64,000 bases of DNA from Kaistella flava (ex Peng et al. 2021) (lineage in GTDB: Bacteria > Bacteroidota > Bacteroidia > Flavobacteriales > Weeksellaceae). Under the pieces are notes generated by a model. That model was given only the letters and a program-made list of their open reading frames with translations, had not been told where the DNA came from and made no database searches. Location of the stretch: contig NZ_CP040442.1 in NCBI RefSeq assembly GCF_015191005.1, forward strand, positions 310,001 to 374,000, in the 5' to 3' direction. Positions 32,877 to 41,636 of the stretch are shown here, piece after piece; the stretch's first letter is position 1; each line of letters opens with the position of its first letter. Position numbers and translations under genes: made by a program.

Positions 32877-34508
32877 TTAAACTACGGGATTTTCAACCTC
32901 TGGTTCTTCTACTAATTCATCTTCTTCTAAACTTTTATTTTTTGTTTTTAAGTAAAGGGTTCCGATAACCAAACAGACTGCGGCGACTACGATTGGATAC
33001 CATAATCCTTCGAGATACCATTCGGAATGTCCGGCACTTTTTCCGGAGACGACGAGATAAGTTGCAACTGCCGGAAGCAGTCCTCCAAACACTCCATTAC
33101 CAATGTGGTAAGGCAATGACATCGACGTGTACCGAATTTTCAGTGGGAACATTTCTACCAGGAACGCTGCGATAGGTCCGTAAACCATGGTCACAAAAAC
33201 AACCTGTATAAATACTAAAACAATGAGTAACCATCTGGTGTCCGGATTTACCGTAATCGCCTGTTTGATAAGCGGTTCTTCAGGTTTCCCATTAACCATG
33301 CTTGGTCCGGCTGCTGACCAATGTACGATACTGTCTTTTTTCATTACCGTTCCGTCTGTAAATACTTTTTCCTGATGGAACGTGATCAAACTGTCTGTTG
33401 GAATTTTTGCGTGAACTTTAACGGTTCTCTTTTCTGTTAATCCGTTTTTAGCAACGACTTTGCTTTCGATTTTTACAGAGTTGTACATTGCTTTATAGAT
33501 TGGTCGGTAAGCGATAATCGCCAATAACATTCCGATCATCATAATAGGTTTACGACCGATTTTATCAGATAGCCAACCGAAAAGTACAAACAATGGAGTG
33601 GCCACAAAAAGCGCTAAAGCCATCATCGTATCAACTTGTGCAGATTCAATATTCATTACTTTCTGCATAAAACTCATGGAGTAGAATTGTCCGGTGTACC
33701 AGATAACTCCCTGTCCCATTACAGCTCCAAATAAAGCAAGCAATACGAATTTGAAATTAAATTTATTTCCGAAACTTTCTTTTAAAGGATTTTTAGAAGT
33801 TTTTCCTTCTTTTTTCGCTTTGGCAAAAAGTGGAGATTCAGCCATATTCCGACGAATGATGTAAGAAACACCAACCATTAAAATTGAGATCCAGAATGGA
33901 ACTCTCCAACCCCAACTGTCAAATTCTTCTGGAGAAAGTGAAGTTTTAGTTACCAGAATTACAATTAATGAAATAAATAAACCTGAAGTTGCAGTTGTTT
34001 GAATCCAGGAAGTCCAGTATCCTCGTCGGTTCGGTTGCGAATATTCGGCGACATAAGTTGCGGCACCGCCGTATTCTCCACCTAATGCTAAACCTTGTAA
34101 AAGTCTTAAGATTAAAACCAAAACCGGTGCGGCGTATCCAATTGTTTCATATTCTGGAACACAACCAATTAGGAACGTTGAAAAACCCATGATGAGAAGC
34201 GTTACCAGGAACGTATATTTTCTACCAATGATATCTCCAAGTCTCCCGAAGAATAAAGCCCCAAAAGGTCTTACCACAAATCCGGCAGCAAAAGTTGCAA
34301 GTGTTGATAAAAAGGCTGCGGTTGGATTATCTGCCGGGAAAAATTTAGTGGCTAAAACCACGGCTAAACTTCCGAAAATGTAGAAGTCATACCACTCAAT
34401 CAGTGTCCCAAGTGAGGAAGCCATGATGACGCCCCAAATGGTTTTGTTTTTGTTTCTCTCCGCAACATAAGCATCATGCTCTTCCTGCGTTTTAAACTTT
34501 TTGGCCAT
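32877..34508 (-). CDS. MFS transporter of the metabolite:H+ symporter (MHS) family
   Basis: A 543-residue, 12-helix inner-membrane transporter. The family loop GRLGDIIGRKYTF follows helix 2, and a second copy is GWLSDKIGRKP. Around residues 335-410 an unusually long polar insert (VKIESKVVAKNGLTEKRTVK, and so on) interrupts the membrane part between two helices. MHS proteins carry organic acids or zwitterions such as propionate, shikimate or proline. With the porin upstream and acs, prpE and the CrbS-like kinase nearby, a short-chain carboxylate is the likely substrate, but this is inference. Confidence 0.9.
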   Translation of the reverse strand: MAKKFKTQEEHDAYVAERNKNKTIWGVIMASSLGTLIEWYDFYIFGSLAVVLATKFFPADNPTAAFLSTLATFAAGFVVRPFGALFFGRLGDIIGRKYTFLVTLLIMGFSTFLIGCVPEYETIGYAAPVLVLILRLLQGLALGGEYGGAATYVAEYSQPNRRGYWTSWIQTTATSGLFISLIVILVTKTSLSPEEFDSWGWRVPFWISILMVGVSYIIRRNMAESPLFAKAKKEGKTSKNPLKESFGNKFNFKFVLLALFGAVMGQGVIWYTGQFYSMSFMQKVMNIESAQVDTMMALALFVATPLFVLFGWLSDKIGRKPIMMIGMLLAIIAYRPIYKAMYNSVKIESKVVAKNGLTEKRTVKVHAKIPTDSLITFHQEKVFTDGTVMKKDSIVHWSAAGPSMVNGKPEEPLIKQAITVNPDTRWLLIVLVFIQVVFVTMVYGPIAAFLVEMFPLKIRYTSMSLPYHIGNGVFGGLLPAVATYLVVSGKSAGHSEWYLEGLWYPIVVAAVCLVIGTLYLKTKNKSLEEDELVEEPEVENPVV

Positions 34509-34575
34509 AATTTATTTGTTTTTTATTTTGTGAAATTTGGTTTAGGGCAATTTGGGAAATTGGTTTTTCTTTTAA

Positions 34576-35895
34576 TTAAAAAGAATACATCACTCTCACC
34601 ATTGCTCGCAGATTGCCCACATCTTTTAGGTTCTTTTGGGCTTTTCCCTCGGCATTTAAATCGCCCCATTTTGCGGAGGTGTATTCAATTTCCGGAGAAA
34701 TGTTGAATTTATTTTGTTTGAAATCGACTCTTGCAGAAGCACGCCAAACATCGTCCAGAACTCTTGCACCAGAAGCGCCACGAACGTAAAGGTTTTTAAA
34801 ACCTGCATCAACACCCAAGTTTTTAGTGTACCCAAAGAAAACTCCCGGAGCCACTTTCGGATTTGCACTCGCAACATCCACCCAGAACGCTGAAGTTTTA
34901 GTTGGTTTGTAGGATTCCTGTCCGTTTGGTTCTGTGTAACCTGCGAAACCACCGAGCATTACTAAATGATGAAGATTTCCACCTGTAATTCCGTAAAGTT
35001 TGGTAATGATTTTATCGTTGGCATATTTAAAGTAACCGAAGAACATTTCAGAATTTACTTTTTCATTCGATACTAAACCTGCCGATTCAATAACCGGTTT
35101 CAAGGATTGATATTCTGCACCAAATCCGGTCGTAACTGTTTTTGTTTTGTATTGTAATTGTCCGTGGAACGTGGGAATAGAAGAATTAAAAGTCGCACTG
35201 TTAACAGAAGCGCCAATCGCATTTGCAGTTTGGAACTCTCTGTCTTTATAAGCCACAAGACTTAAAGTTAATTCCGGAGTTAATTTTTGAGCCACTTTAA
35301 TTTGACCTGCCCAACCGAATGGATTAAAAATGATTCCAGAATTAAAGTTGGCAACGCCAGGGAAAACATCAGGAACAACTGAAGGATACCAGGTTTGTCC
35401 GAAAGTAACTGCAGTTTTTGGCCAGGCTAAAGTTGCGGTCGCGTGACGAAGTCTCATTAATCCGGTACTTCCACTTCCCGCAGAGGTTTTATTTAATTCT
35501 GTGTTTCCAAAGAAATCGGCTTCGATATTTCCGGTAGCTTTCGCGCCCCAAACATCTGGACCTTTAAATCGAATTCCGACTCTGGAAGTGATTGCTAAAA
35601 AATTACTTCCTCCAGCAGCATTGATGTCTTTTCCATTTGCATCTAATTTTTCATCGAGTGGATAAAGGTTAAGTTGCATTTCTCGCGAGTACGCAGATTG
35701 TCTGCTGTCGAAATTATATTCCGTTCGAACCCAGCCATAGAAGGAAGCGTCCCATTCTTTCGGCTTTGCTTTTTCTGCTTCCAATGCTTCGATTCTTTTT
35801 AGAAGATCTTCATTAGAGGGAGTTTCTTGCGCTAGCAATAAGTTTGAGAAAAGTAGAGAAGAAACGATTCCTAACAAAACAGTTGATTTCTTCAT
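34576..35895 (-). CDS. Outer-membrane porin-like beta-barrel protein
   Basis: A 439-residue exported protein. A Sec signal peptide (MKKSTVLLGIVSSLLFSNLL, cleaved near AQE) is followed by a short coiled coil (NEDLLKRIEALEAEKAK), many amphipathic beta strands, and the C-terminal outer-membrane signature ending in MVRVMYSF. It is probably a trimeric diffusion porin for the substrate taken up by the MFS transporter encoded 67 bases downstream. Confidence 0.87.
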   Translation of the reverse strand: MKKSTVLLGIVSSLLFSNLLLAQETPSNEDLLKRIEALEAEKAKPKEWDASFYGWVRTEYNFDSRQSAYSREMQLNLYPLDEKLDANGKDINAAGGSNFLAITSRVGIRFKGPDVWGAKATGNIEADFFGNTELNKTSAGSGSTGLMRLRHATATLAWPKTAVTFGQTWYPSVVPDVFPGVANFNSGIIFNPFGWAGQIKVAQKLTPELTLSLVAYKDREFQTANAIGASVNSATFNSSIPTFHGQLQYKTKTVTTGFGAEYQSLKPVIESAGLVSNEKVNSEMFFGYFKYANDKIITKLYGITGGNLHHLVMLGGFAGYTEPNGQESYKPTKTSAFWVDVASANPKVAPGVFFGYTKNLGVDAGFKNLYVRGASGARVLDDVWRASARVDFKQNKFNISPEIEYTSAKWGDLNAEGKAQKNLKDVGNLRAMVRVMYSF

Positions 35896-36033
35896 AGATT
35901 AATAATTTTTAGTTTGTTTTTTTGTTGAAACGAAATTGAAACTAAAAATTTAATTGAAGAAATTTAATATATATCATTGTAATGAATATAGTTACTGAAA
36001 TTATACTATAAGAAAAGAAAAATAGGAGTGCTT

Positions 36034-36450
36034 TTATTTCTTAAATCGCTCCCATTTAATCATCATGTATTTATCGCCAAACTCCGTGATGACCAAGCCT
36101 GAACCTTTTAAATTTTCCTCTGTTGACATGTATTCTAAAAGTTCATTTTGTTTAAAAACTTTATACACCGGATGAAAATCAGAATGTGGCGGACGGGTGA
36201 TATTGTATTTCTTAATCCAGGAACTGACCGTGTTGTGCGATACGCCGATAATCCTTTCAATCTCACGATAACTCAAACCTTCCAAATAAAGTTGAAGCGC
36301 TTTTGTAACCACGTAATCGTCAATCTGTTTCCCCAGTTTCTTAACGGTGAAATAGTAATTGCAGTCTTTGCATAAAAACCTTTGACGCTCTTTAATAATA
36401 CCACTTTTAACGATATTCTTTTCATTGCATTTCGGACAGGAATTTGGCAT
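36034..36450 (-). CDS. InsA-like zinc-ribbon/helix-turn-helix protein
   Basis: A 138-residue protein with a zinc ribbon (CPKC at residues 5-8, CKDC near 28-31) followed by a helix-turn-helix (LSYREIERIIGVSHNTVSSW). This is the N-terminal DNA-binding module of IS1-type transposases (InsA), but no catalytic InsB part or IS ends are present, and the C-terminal 50 residues are unlike InsA. It is probably a domesticated DNA-binding regulator. It lies upstream of the porin gene in the same direction and may control the porin-MFS unit. Confidence 0.75.
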   Translation of the reverse strand: MPNSCPKCNEKNIVKSGIIKERQRFLCKDCNYYFTVKKLGKQIDDYVVTKALQLYLEGLSYREIERIIGVSHNTVSSWIKKYNITRPPHSDFHPVYKVFKQNELLEYMSTEENLKGSGLVITEFGDKYMMIKWERFKK

Positions 36451-36674
36451 AACTATATCTTTTTAGCAAATATATATCAAATTAGCAATTTTGTTAATTA
36501 AAAACACAACTATTTTAAATTTTTCTTGTTGAAATACAAATATAATCACAGAAAACCCTATTTCATTCCAAAATTTCAAATTGATTTTTCGCAGATATAA
36601 TATCCTTTAATTTTGAATTGTTTGGTTTAAAAATCTTTACAATTAAATTTAAAAAGTAATTAATTGTTGTTTTA

Positions 36675-36707
36675 TTTGTTTTTTAAAGATTTTTTATCTT
36701 AAATTTG
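36675..36707 (+). promoter_or_regulatory. Promoter of the arginine operon
   Basis: TTTG at 36675-36678 and TAAATTTG at 36700-36707 are separated by 21 bases, as expected for Bacteroidota housekeeping promoters (-33 and -7 boxes). The first gene starts 23 bases downstream. No ArgR-type box was recognised nearby. Confidence 0.7.
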
Positions 36708-36729
36708 CCACTTTAAAAGTTATAAATAA

Positions 36730-37311
36730 ATGAAAATAGAAGTTTCTTCAGATAAACATTTGAAATACGCAGAAGAAATACAACTGGAAATTGCAGATTC
36801 TGCCAAGCAACGGGGAACTGGCATTTCAAAGCGTTCCTTTGAATATATCTGTGAAAAAATATTAGAAGGAAAAGCAGTAGTTGCTTTCGAAGACGACGGA
36901 ACCTGGGTAGGATTCTGTTATATAGAAACCTGGTCGCACGGCACTTTTGTCGCCAATTCTGGCTTAATCGTTTCCTCTAAATTCAGGAATTTAGGATATG
37001 CCACTTTAATTAAAGAAAAAGTTTTTGAACTGTCCAGAGTACGCTATCCGAATGCGAAGGTTTTTGGATTAACCACGGGATTGGCGGTGATGAAAATTAA
37101 TGCTGAACTTGGGTATAAACCTGTAATCTATTCAGAATTAACGCAAGACGAAGAGTTTTGGAACGGCTGCAAAACCTGTGTGAACTACGAAATTTTAATG
37201 AGCAAAAATCGACAAAATTGTCTTTGTACCGCAATGCTTTTTGTGCCGAAAAATGATAATGAACAAATCAAAGTTGAAAAAGATGAAAAAAAGTGTAGTA
37301 CTAGCATTTAG
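36730..37311 (+). CDS. GNAT acyltransferase, probable N-acylglutamate synthase
   Basis: A 193-residue GNAT-fold protein. The acyl-CoA-binding region is around SSKFRNLGYATLIKEKVFEL, followed by VMKINAELGYKPV. As first gene of a complete arginine operon that otherwise lacks argA and argJ, it most likely makes N-acetyl- or N-succinylglutamate. Its last 29 bases overlap argG. The C-terminal tail (after QNCLCTAMLF) is polar and unlike other GNATs. Confidence 0.8.
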   Translation: MKIEVSSDKHLKYAEEIQLEIADSAKQRGTGISKRSFEYICEKILEGKAVVAFEDDGTWVGFCYIETWSHGTFVANSGLIVSSKFRNLGYATLIKEKVFELSRVRYPNAKVFGLTTGLAVMKINAELGYKPVIYSELTQDEEFWNGCKTCVNYEILMSKNRQNCLCTAMLFVPKNDNEQIKVEKDEKKCSTSI

Positions 37312-38473
37312 TGGAGGCTTAGATACTTCGTATTGTGCGAAATATCTGACTGAAAATTTGGGTTACGATGTTCATGCAGTAACCGTTAATACTGGAGGTT
37401 TTTCGAAGGAAGATGAGCAAGAGTTAAAGTTGAAAGCAGAAAAATTAGGCGTGACTTCCTACACTTTTATCGATGCTGTTGAATCGTATTATAATGAATG
37501 TGTGAAGTATTTGATTTTCGGAAATGTTCTGAAAAATAATACGTATCCACTTTCGGTGAGTGCAGAAAGAACTGTTCAGGCACAAAATATCGCAAAATAT
37601 GCTGTAGAAATTGGAGCAACAGCAATTGCTCACGGAAGTACGGGAGCCGGAAATGACCAGGTTCGTTTTGATTTGATTTTTCAGATTATGTGTCCTGGCG
37701 TTGAAATTATTACGCCTATTCGGGATTTGTCTTTGTCAAGAAATGAGGAGATTTTATTCTTAAAAAATCACGGTTATGAAATGGATTTTGAGAAAGCGAA
37801 ATATTCCATTAATAAAGGACTTTGGGGAACTTCTGTGGGAGGAAAAGAAACGTTGACGTCCAAATATAATTTGCCTGAAGACGCTTTTCCTTCTCAAGTT
37901 GTAAAAACTGAACCTTCTGATTTGGAAATCAAATTTAAAAAAGGAGAAATCATTGGTGTAAATGGAGAAAAGTTTTCTCATCCAGTTGCGGCGATTCAAA
38001 AAATTGAAGAGCTGACTTCAGTTTATGGAATTGGCCGTGATATTCACGTCGGTGATACGATTGTTGGGATTAAAGGCCGCGTTGGTTTTGAGGCTGCAGC
38101 GGCGACCGTTATCATTAAAGCGCATCATTTATTGGAAAAACATACGCTTTCGAAATACCAGCAAACGATTAAATCTCAATTGTCAGATTGGTACGGAAAC
38201 TGGCTTCATGAAGCGCTTTTTCTGGATCCTGTGATGAGAAATATTGAAGTTTTTCTAAATGATTCTCAAAAAACCGTGAACGGAAAAGTATTTTTAACGC
38301 TTCATCCTTACCGTTTTGTTTTGAATGGAATTGAATCTGAAAATGATCTAATGTCATCTAAATTTGGAAGTTATGGTGAAGCAAATCTTGCCTGGACTGG
38401 CGAAGATGTGAAAGGTTTTACCAAAGTTCTCAGCAACTCTTTGTCGATTTATCATCAAATTAATAAATCATAA
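37283..38473 (+). CDS. argG: Argininosuccinate synthase
   Basis: A 396-residue ATP-dependent ligase joining citrulline and aspartate. The PP-loop is LAFSGGLDTSYCAKYL; GSTGAGNDQVRFDL and SINKGLWGTSVGGKETLT are family signatures. Upstream ATGs in frame exist, but the ATG at 37283 (MKKSVVLAFSGGLDTS) gives the normal length. It overlaps the GNAT gene by 29 bases and touches argC by one base. Confidence 0.96.
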   Translation: MKKSVVLAFSGGLDTSYCAKYLTENLGYDVHAVTVNTGGFSKEDEQELKLKAEKLGVTSYTFIDAVESYYNECVKYLIFGNVLKNNTYPLSVSAERTVQAQNIAKYAVEIGATAIAHGSTGAGNDQVRFDLIFQIMCPGVEIITPIRDLSLSRNEEILFLKNHGYEMDFEKAKYSINKGLWGTSVGGKETLTSKYNLPEDAFPSQVVKTEPSDLEIKFKKGEIIGVNGEKFSHPVAAIQKIEELTSVYGIGRDIHVGDTIVGIKGRVGFEAAAATVIIKAHHLLEKHTLSKYQQTIKSQLSDWYGNWLHEALFLDPVMRNIEVFLNDSQKTVNGKVFLTLHPYRFVLNGIESENDLMSSKFGSYGEANLAWTGEDVKGFTKVLSNSLSIYHQINKS

Positions 38474-39435
38474 TGAAGTCGGTCGGAATAATTGGCGCCA
38501 ATGGTTACACCGGAAGCGAACTCGTTCGCTTATTGGCATTTCATCCGGAAGTTGAACTCCAATTTTTATACAGCCGTTCGAATGCTGGAATGAAGATTTC
38601 GGAAATCTATCCGGATTTGATTTCACTTTGCGAAATGACTTTAACAAATCAAATTCAAGAAGTTGATATTTTATTTCTGTGTTTGCCTCATCAGGAAAGC
38701 AGAAATTGGTTAACTGAAAATCCTGTAAAAGAAGATGTTTTGGTCATCGATTTAGGAAATGATTTCAGATTAGAAAATAATTTTCAGGACAGAAATTTCA
38801 TTTATGGCTTAACGGAACTTTTTAAAAATGAATTAAAATCTGCCAAAAGTATCGCAAATCCAGGCTGTTTTGCCACCGCGATTCAACTGGCATTATTGCC
38901 TCTAACAAAAGAAAAATTGCTAAAAGACATTTATACCACAGGAATTACGGGTTCGACTGGAGCAGGACAATCTTTGCAATCGACCACTCATTTTTCCTGG
39001 CGTAATGATAATATTTCAGCCTATAAAACCTTAACGCATCAACATGTAGATGAGGTTTTGAAATCCTTGAATCTATCTAATGAAAAGGAAATCGAACTTC
39101 ATTTTGTTCCGTGGCGCGGTGATTTTGTCAGAGGAATTTTTACCAGTTCTATCATTAAATGTGATTTGGATTTAAATGAAATTCAGAAAAAATATTGCGA
39201 TTTTTATAAAGATGCTCCTTTTGTTACCATTTCAGAAAAACCAATCGACATGAAGCAAGTCATTAACACCAATCGATGTGCGATTCATATTGAAAAAAAT
39301 AATGAAACCATCGTGGTTCATTCCGCAATTGATAATTTATTAAAAGGTGCTTCGGGACAAGCCGTTCAAAATATGAATATCGTCATGGATTGGGCAGAAA
39401 ACACCGGTCTTCAGTTAAAACCTATTGCATTTTAA
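38473..39435 (+). CDS. argC: N-acyl-gamma-glutamyl-phosphate reductase
   Basis: A 320-residue NADPH-dependent reductase. The Rossmann motif is GIIGANGYTGSELVRLLAF and the catalytic Cys is in SIANPGCFATAIQLAL; the His in FVPWRGDFVRGI-type region completes the site. It reduces the N-acylated glutamyl phosphate made by ArgB. Its start overlaps the argG stop by one base. Confidence 0.94.
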   Translation: MKSVGIIGANGYTGSELVRLLAFHPEVELQFLYSRSNAGMKISEIYPDLISLCEMTLTNQIQEVDILFLCLPHQESRNWLTENPVKEDVLVIDLGNDFRLENNFQDRNFIYGLTELFKNELKSAKSIANPGCFATAIQLALLPLTKEKLLKDIYTTGITGSTGAGQSLQSTTHFSWRNDNISAYKTLTHQHVDEVLKSLNLSNEKEIELHFVPWRGDFVRGIFTSSIIKCDLDLNEIQKKYCDFYKDAPFVTISEKPIDMKQVINTNRCAIHIEKNNETIVVHSAIDNLLKGASGQAVQNMNIVMDWAENTGLQLKPIAF

Positions 39436-39458
39436 AATGTATTATTAAGAAAGTTAAA

Positions 39459-40595
39459 ATGAATTTATTCCAAGTATATCCTTTATTTAATATCAATCCT
39501 GTAAAAGCGGAAGGTTCTTTTCTTTGGGATGATAAAGGTGAAAAATACCTTGATTTTTATGGTGGTCATGCTGTGATTTCGATTGGTCATAATCATCCTT
39601 ATTATCAAAATAAACTGAAAGAGCAGTTAGAGAAAATCTCCTTTTATTCGAATTCTGTTCATAATAATTTACAAACAGAATTAGCAGAAAAGTTGGGTGA
39701 AATTTCAGGATATCAAAATTACTCGCTTTTCCTTTGTAATTCTGGTGCCGAAGCAAATGAAAATGCTTTGAAACTCGCTTCTTTCCACAACCGAAAAAAG
39801 AAGGTAATTTATTTTTCTGGTTCATTTCATGGTCGCACTTCTGCTGCAGTTTCTGTTACCGATAATTCTAAAATTGTTGCGCCGGTTAATTTTTCAGAAC
39901 GTTTTATTAAATGTGAATGGAATAATGTGAACCAGTTAAACCAATTGTTCGCCAATCATCAAGGTGAAATTTCTTCTGTAATTATCGAAGGTATTCAAGG
40001 AGTTGGCGGAATTATTTTACCAACAGAAGAAATGATTCTCACGATTAAAAATCTCTGTTCTGAAAATGAGGTGATTTTAATTATGGATGAAGTGCAATCC
40101 GGTTATGGACGTTCTGGGAAATTTTTCGCGCATCAGGAATTTGATATTCAACCCGATTTAATTACGGTGGCGAAAGGAATGGGAAATGGTTTTCCGATTG
40201 GTGGCGTTTTGATTAGTCCAAAATTTAAAGCCAGTAATGGTTTATTGGGAACTACTTTCGGTGGAAATCATTTGGCGTGTGCTGCCGGAATTGCAGTTTT
40301 GGACGTCATTAAAAATGAAAATTTAATTGAGAACTCAGAAAAAATAGGCGCTTATATTGAATCTAAAATTCGGGACTTTAACCATATCAAGTCCATCAGG
40401 CGCAGAGGTTTAATGATGGGAATTGAACTGGATCAATCTTGTGCAGAAATTCGCTCCAATTTATTGAGGAAACATCATGTTTTCACGGGAAATTCAAATG
40501 ATGCAAATATTTTAAGAATTCTTCCGGCGCTCAATATTACAGAAAAAGAAGCCGATATTTTCATCGACGCTTTAAAATCTGTTCTTCAAAATTAG
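39459..40595 (+). CDS. argD: N-acylornithine aminotransferase
   Basis: A 378-residue class III PLP aminotransferase that converts N-acylglutamate semialdehyde to N-acylornithine. The PLP-binding Lys is in LITVAKGMGNGFPIGG, the Asp in LIMDEVQSGYGRSG, and the phosphate-site residues are in LCNSGAEANENALK. I chose the ATG at 39459 (MNLFQVYPLFNINPVKAEGS), 23 bases after the argC stop, rather than the open frame extending into argC. Confidence 0.93.
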   Translation: MNLFQVYPLFNINPVKAEGSFLWDDKGEKYLDFYGGHAVISIGHNHPYYQNKLKEQLEKISFYSNSVHNNLQTELAEKLGEISGYQNYSLFLCNSGAEANENALKLASFHNRKKKVIYFSGSFHGRTSAAVSVTDNSKIVAPVNFSERFIKCEWNNVNQLNQLFANHQGEISSVIIEGIQGVGGIILPTEEMILTIKNLCSENEVILIMDEVQSGYGRSGKFFAHQEFDIQPDLITVAKGMGNGFPIGGVLISPKFKASNGLLGTTFGGNHLACAAGIAVLDVIKNENLIENSEKIGAYIESKIRDFNHIKSIRRRGLMMGIELDQSCAEIRSNLLRKHHVFTGNSNDANILRILPALNITEKEADIFIDALKSVLQN

Positions 40596-40652
40596 TAGCG
40601 TTTTTTAAGGTCTATCACAATTGCTAAAAGGCAAATTTTAAATATAAAATCA

Positions 40653-41624
40653 ATGAAAAATTTCACATCAGTAGAAGATATTAATGATCTTCAATCCATG
40701 ATAAAAAAAGCGCTTGAGATTAAAGAAAATCCTTTAGCAGAGCCGAATAAAGGAAAAGCAAAAACAATCGGTCTGGTTTTTCTGAACTCCAGTTTACGAA
40801 CCAGATTAAGCAGTCAAATCGCTGCGCAAAATTTGGGCTTAAATGTTCTTATTTTAAACGCATCGCAGGAAGCCTGGAATCTTGAATTCGCAGATGGAGC
40901 GGTCATGAATAGCGGAACCGTGGAGCATGTTAAGGATGCGGTCGAGGTTCTGAATCAATATTGCGATATCATTGCGGTGCGTTGTTTTGCTCGAATGCAG
41001 AATAAGGAAGATGACGTGAATGAAAGCATTCTATCACAGTTTCTGAAATATGCAAAAGTTCCGGTTATTTCTTTGGAATCCGCAACGCGACATCCTTTGC
41101 AAAGTTTTGCAGATTGTATTACCATCACTGAAAATTGGCCGTTCGACAGGCTCACGATGAATCGCAAGCCGAAAGTCGTTCTAACTTGGGCGCCACATAT
41201 TAAACCGATTGCTCACGCCGTTGCCAATTCTTTTGCTGAATGGATGCAAAATATGGAGGTCGATTTGGTAATTGCCAATCCGGAAGGTTATGATTTAGAT
41301 CCGAAATTTGTAAAAAACACTCCTGTTTTTCATGATCAAAATGAAGCCTTAAAAGATGCCGATTTTGTCTATGTAAAGAACTGGTCTTCATTTGAAGATT
41401 ATGCTGCAATCCCGGAAGTTAAAGGCAATTGGATGTTAACGCAGGAAAAATTGAAATTTACAAGAGAGGCGAAAGTGATGCACTGTTTACCAGTTCGTAG
41501 AAATGTAGAATTGAGCGATGAAGTGATGGATAGTGAAAATTCAATTATCTATCAACAGGCGAAAAATAGAATCTTTTCAGCACAAACTGTTTTCAGTGAA
41601 ATTTTAGATGAATTGTCATCGTAA
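40653..41624 (+). CDS. argF': N-acylornithine carbamoyltransferase (succinyl/acetyl type)
   Basis: A 323-residue transcarbamylase of the Bacteroidota N-acylornithine group, not a classical OTCase. The carbamoyl-phosphate loop is SSLRTR (46-51), and KVVLTWAPHIKPIAHAVANS and MHCLPVRRNVELSDEV are diagnostic of the N-acyl group. Residue 90, which is Glu in N-acetyl-specific Xanthomonas enzymes and Pro in the N-succinyl-specific Bacteroides enzyme, is Val here (SGTVEHV). That suggests N-succinylornithine as substrate. It joins the carbamoyl phosphate made by carAB to N-acylornithine. Confidence 0.9.
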   Translation: MKNFTSVEDINDLQSMIKKALEIKENPLAEPNKGKAKTIGLVFLNSSLRTRLSSQIAAQNLGLNVLILNASQEAWNLEFADGAVMNSGTVEHVKDAVEVLNQYCDIIAVRCFARMQNKEDDVNESILSQFLKYAKVPVISLESATRHPLQSFADCITITENWPFDRLTMNRKPKVVLTWAPHIKPIAHAVANSFAEWMQNMEVDLVIANPEGYDLDPKFVKNTPVFHDQNEALKDADFVYVKNWSSFEDYAAIPEVKGNWMLTQEKLKFTREAKVMHCLPVRRNVELSDEVMDSENSIIYQQAKNRIFSAQTVFSEILDELSS

Positions 41625-41636
41625 AATAGAATTATC

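Noticed and set aside
36034..36450. IS1 insertion sequence
   Set aside because: No InsB frame, frameshift window or terminal inverted repeats could be found around the InsA-like gene.
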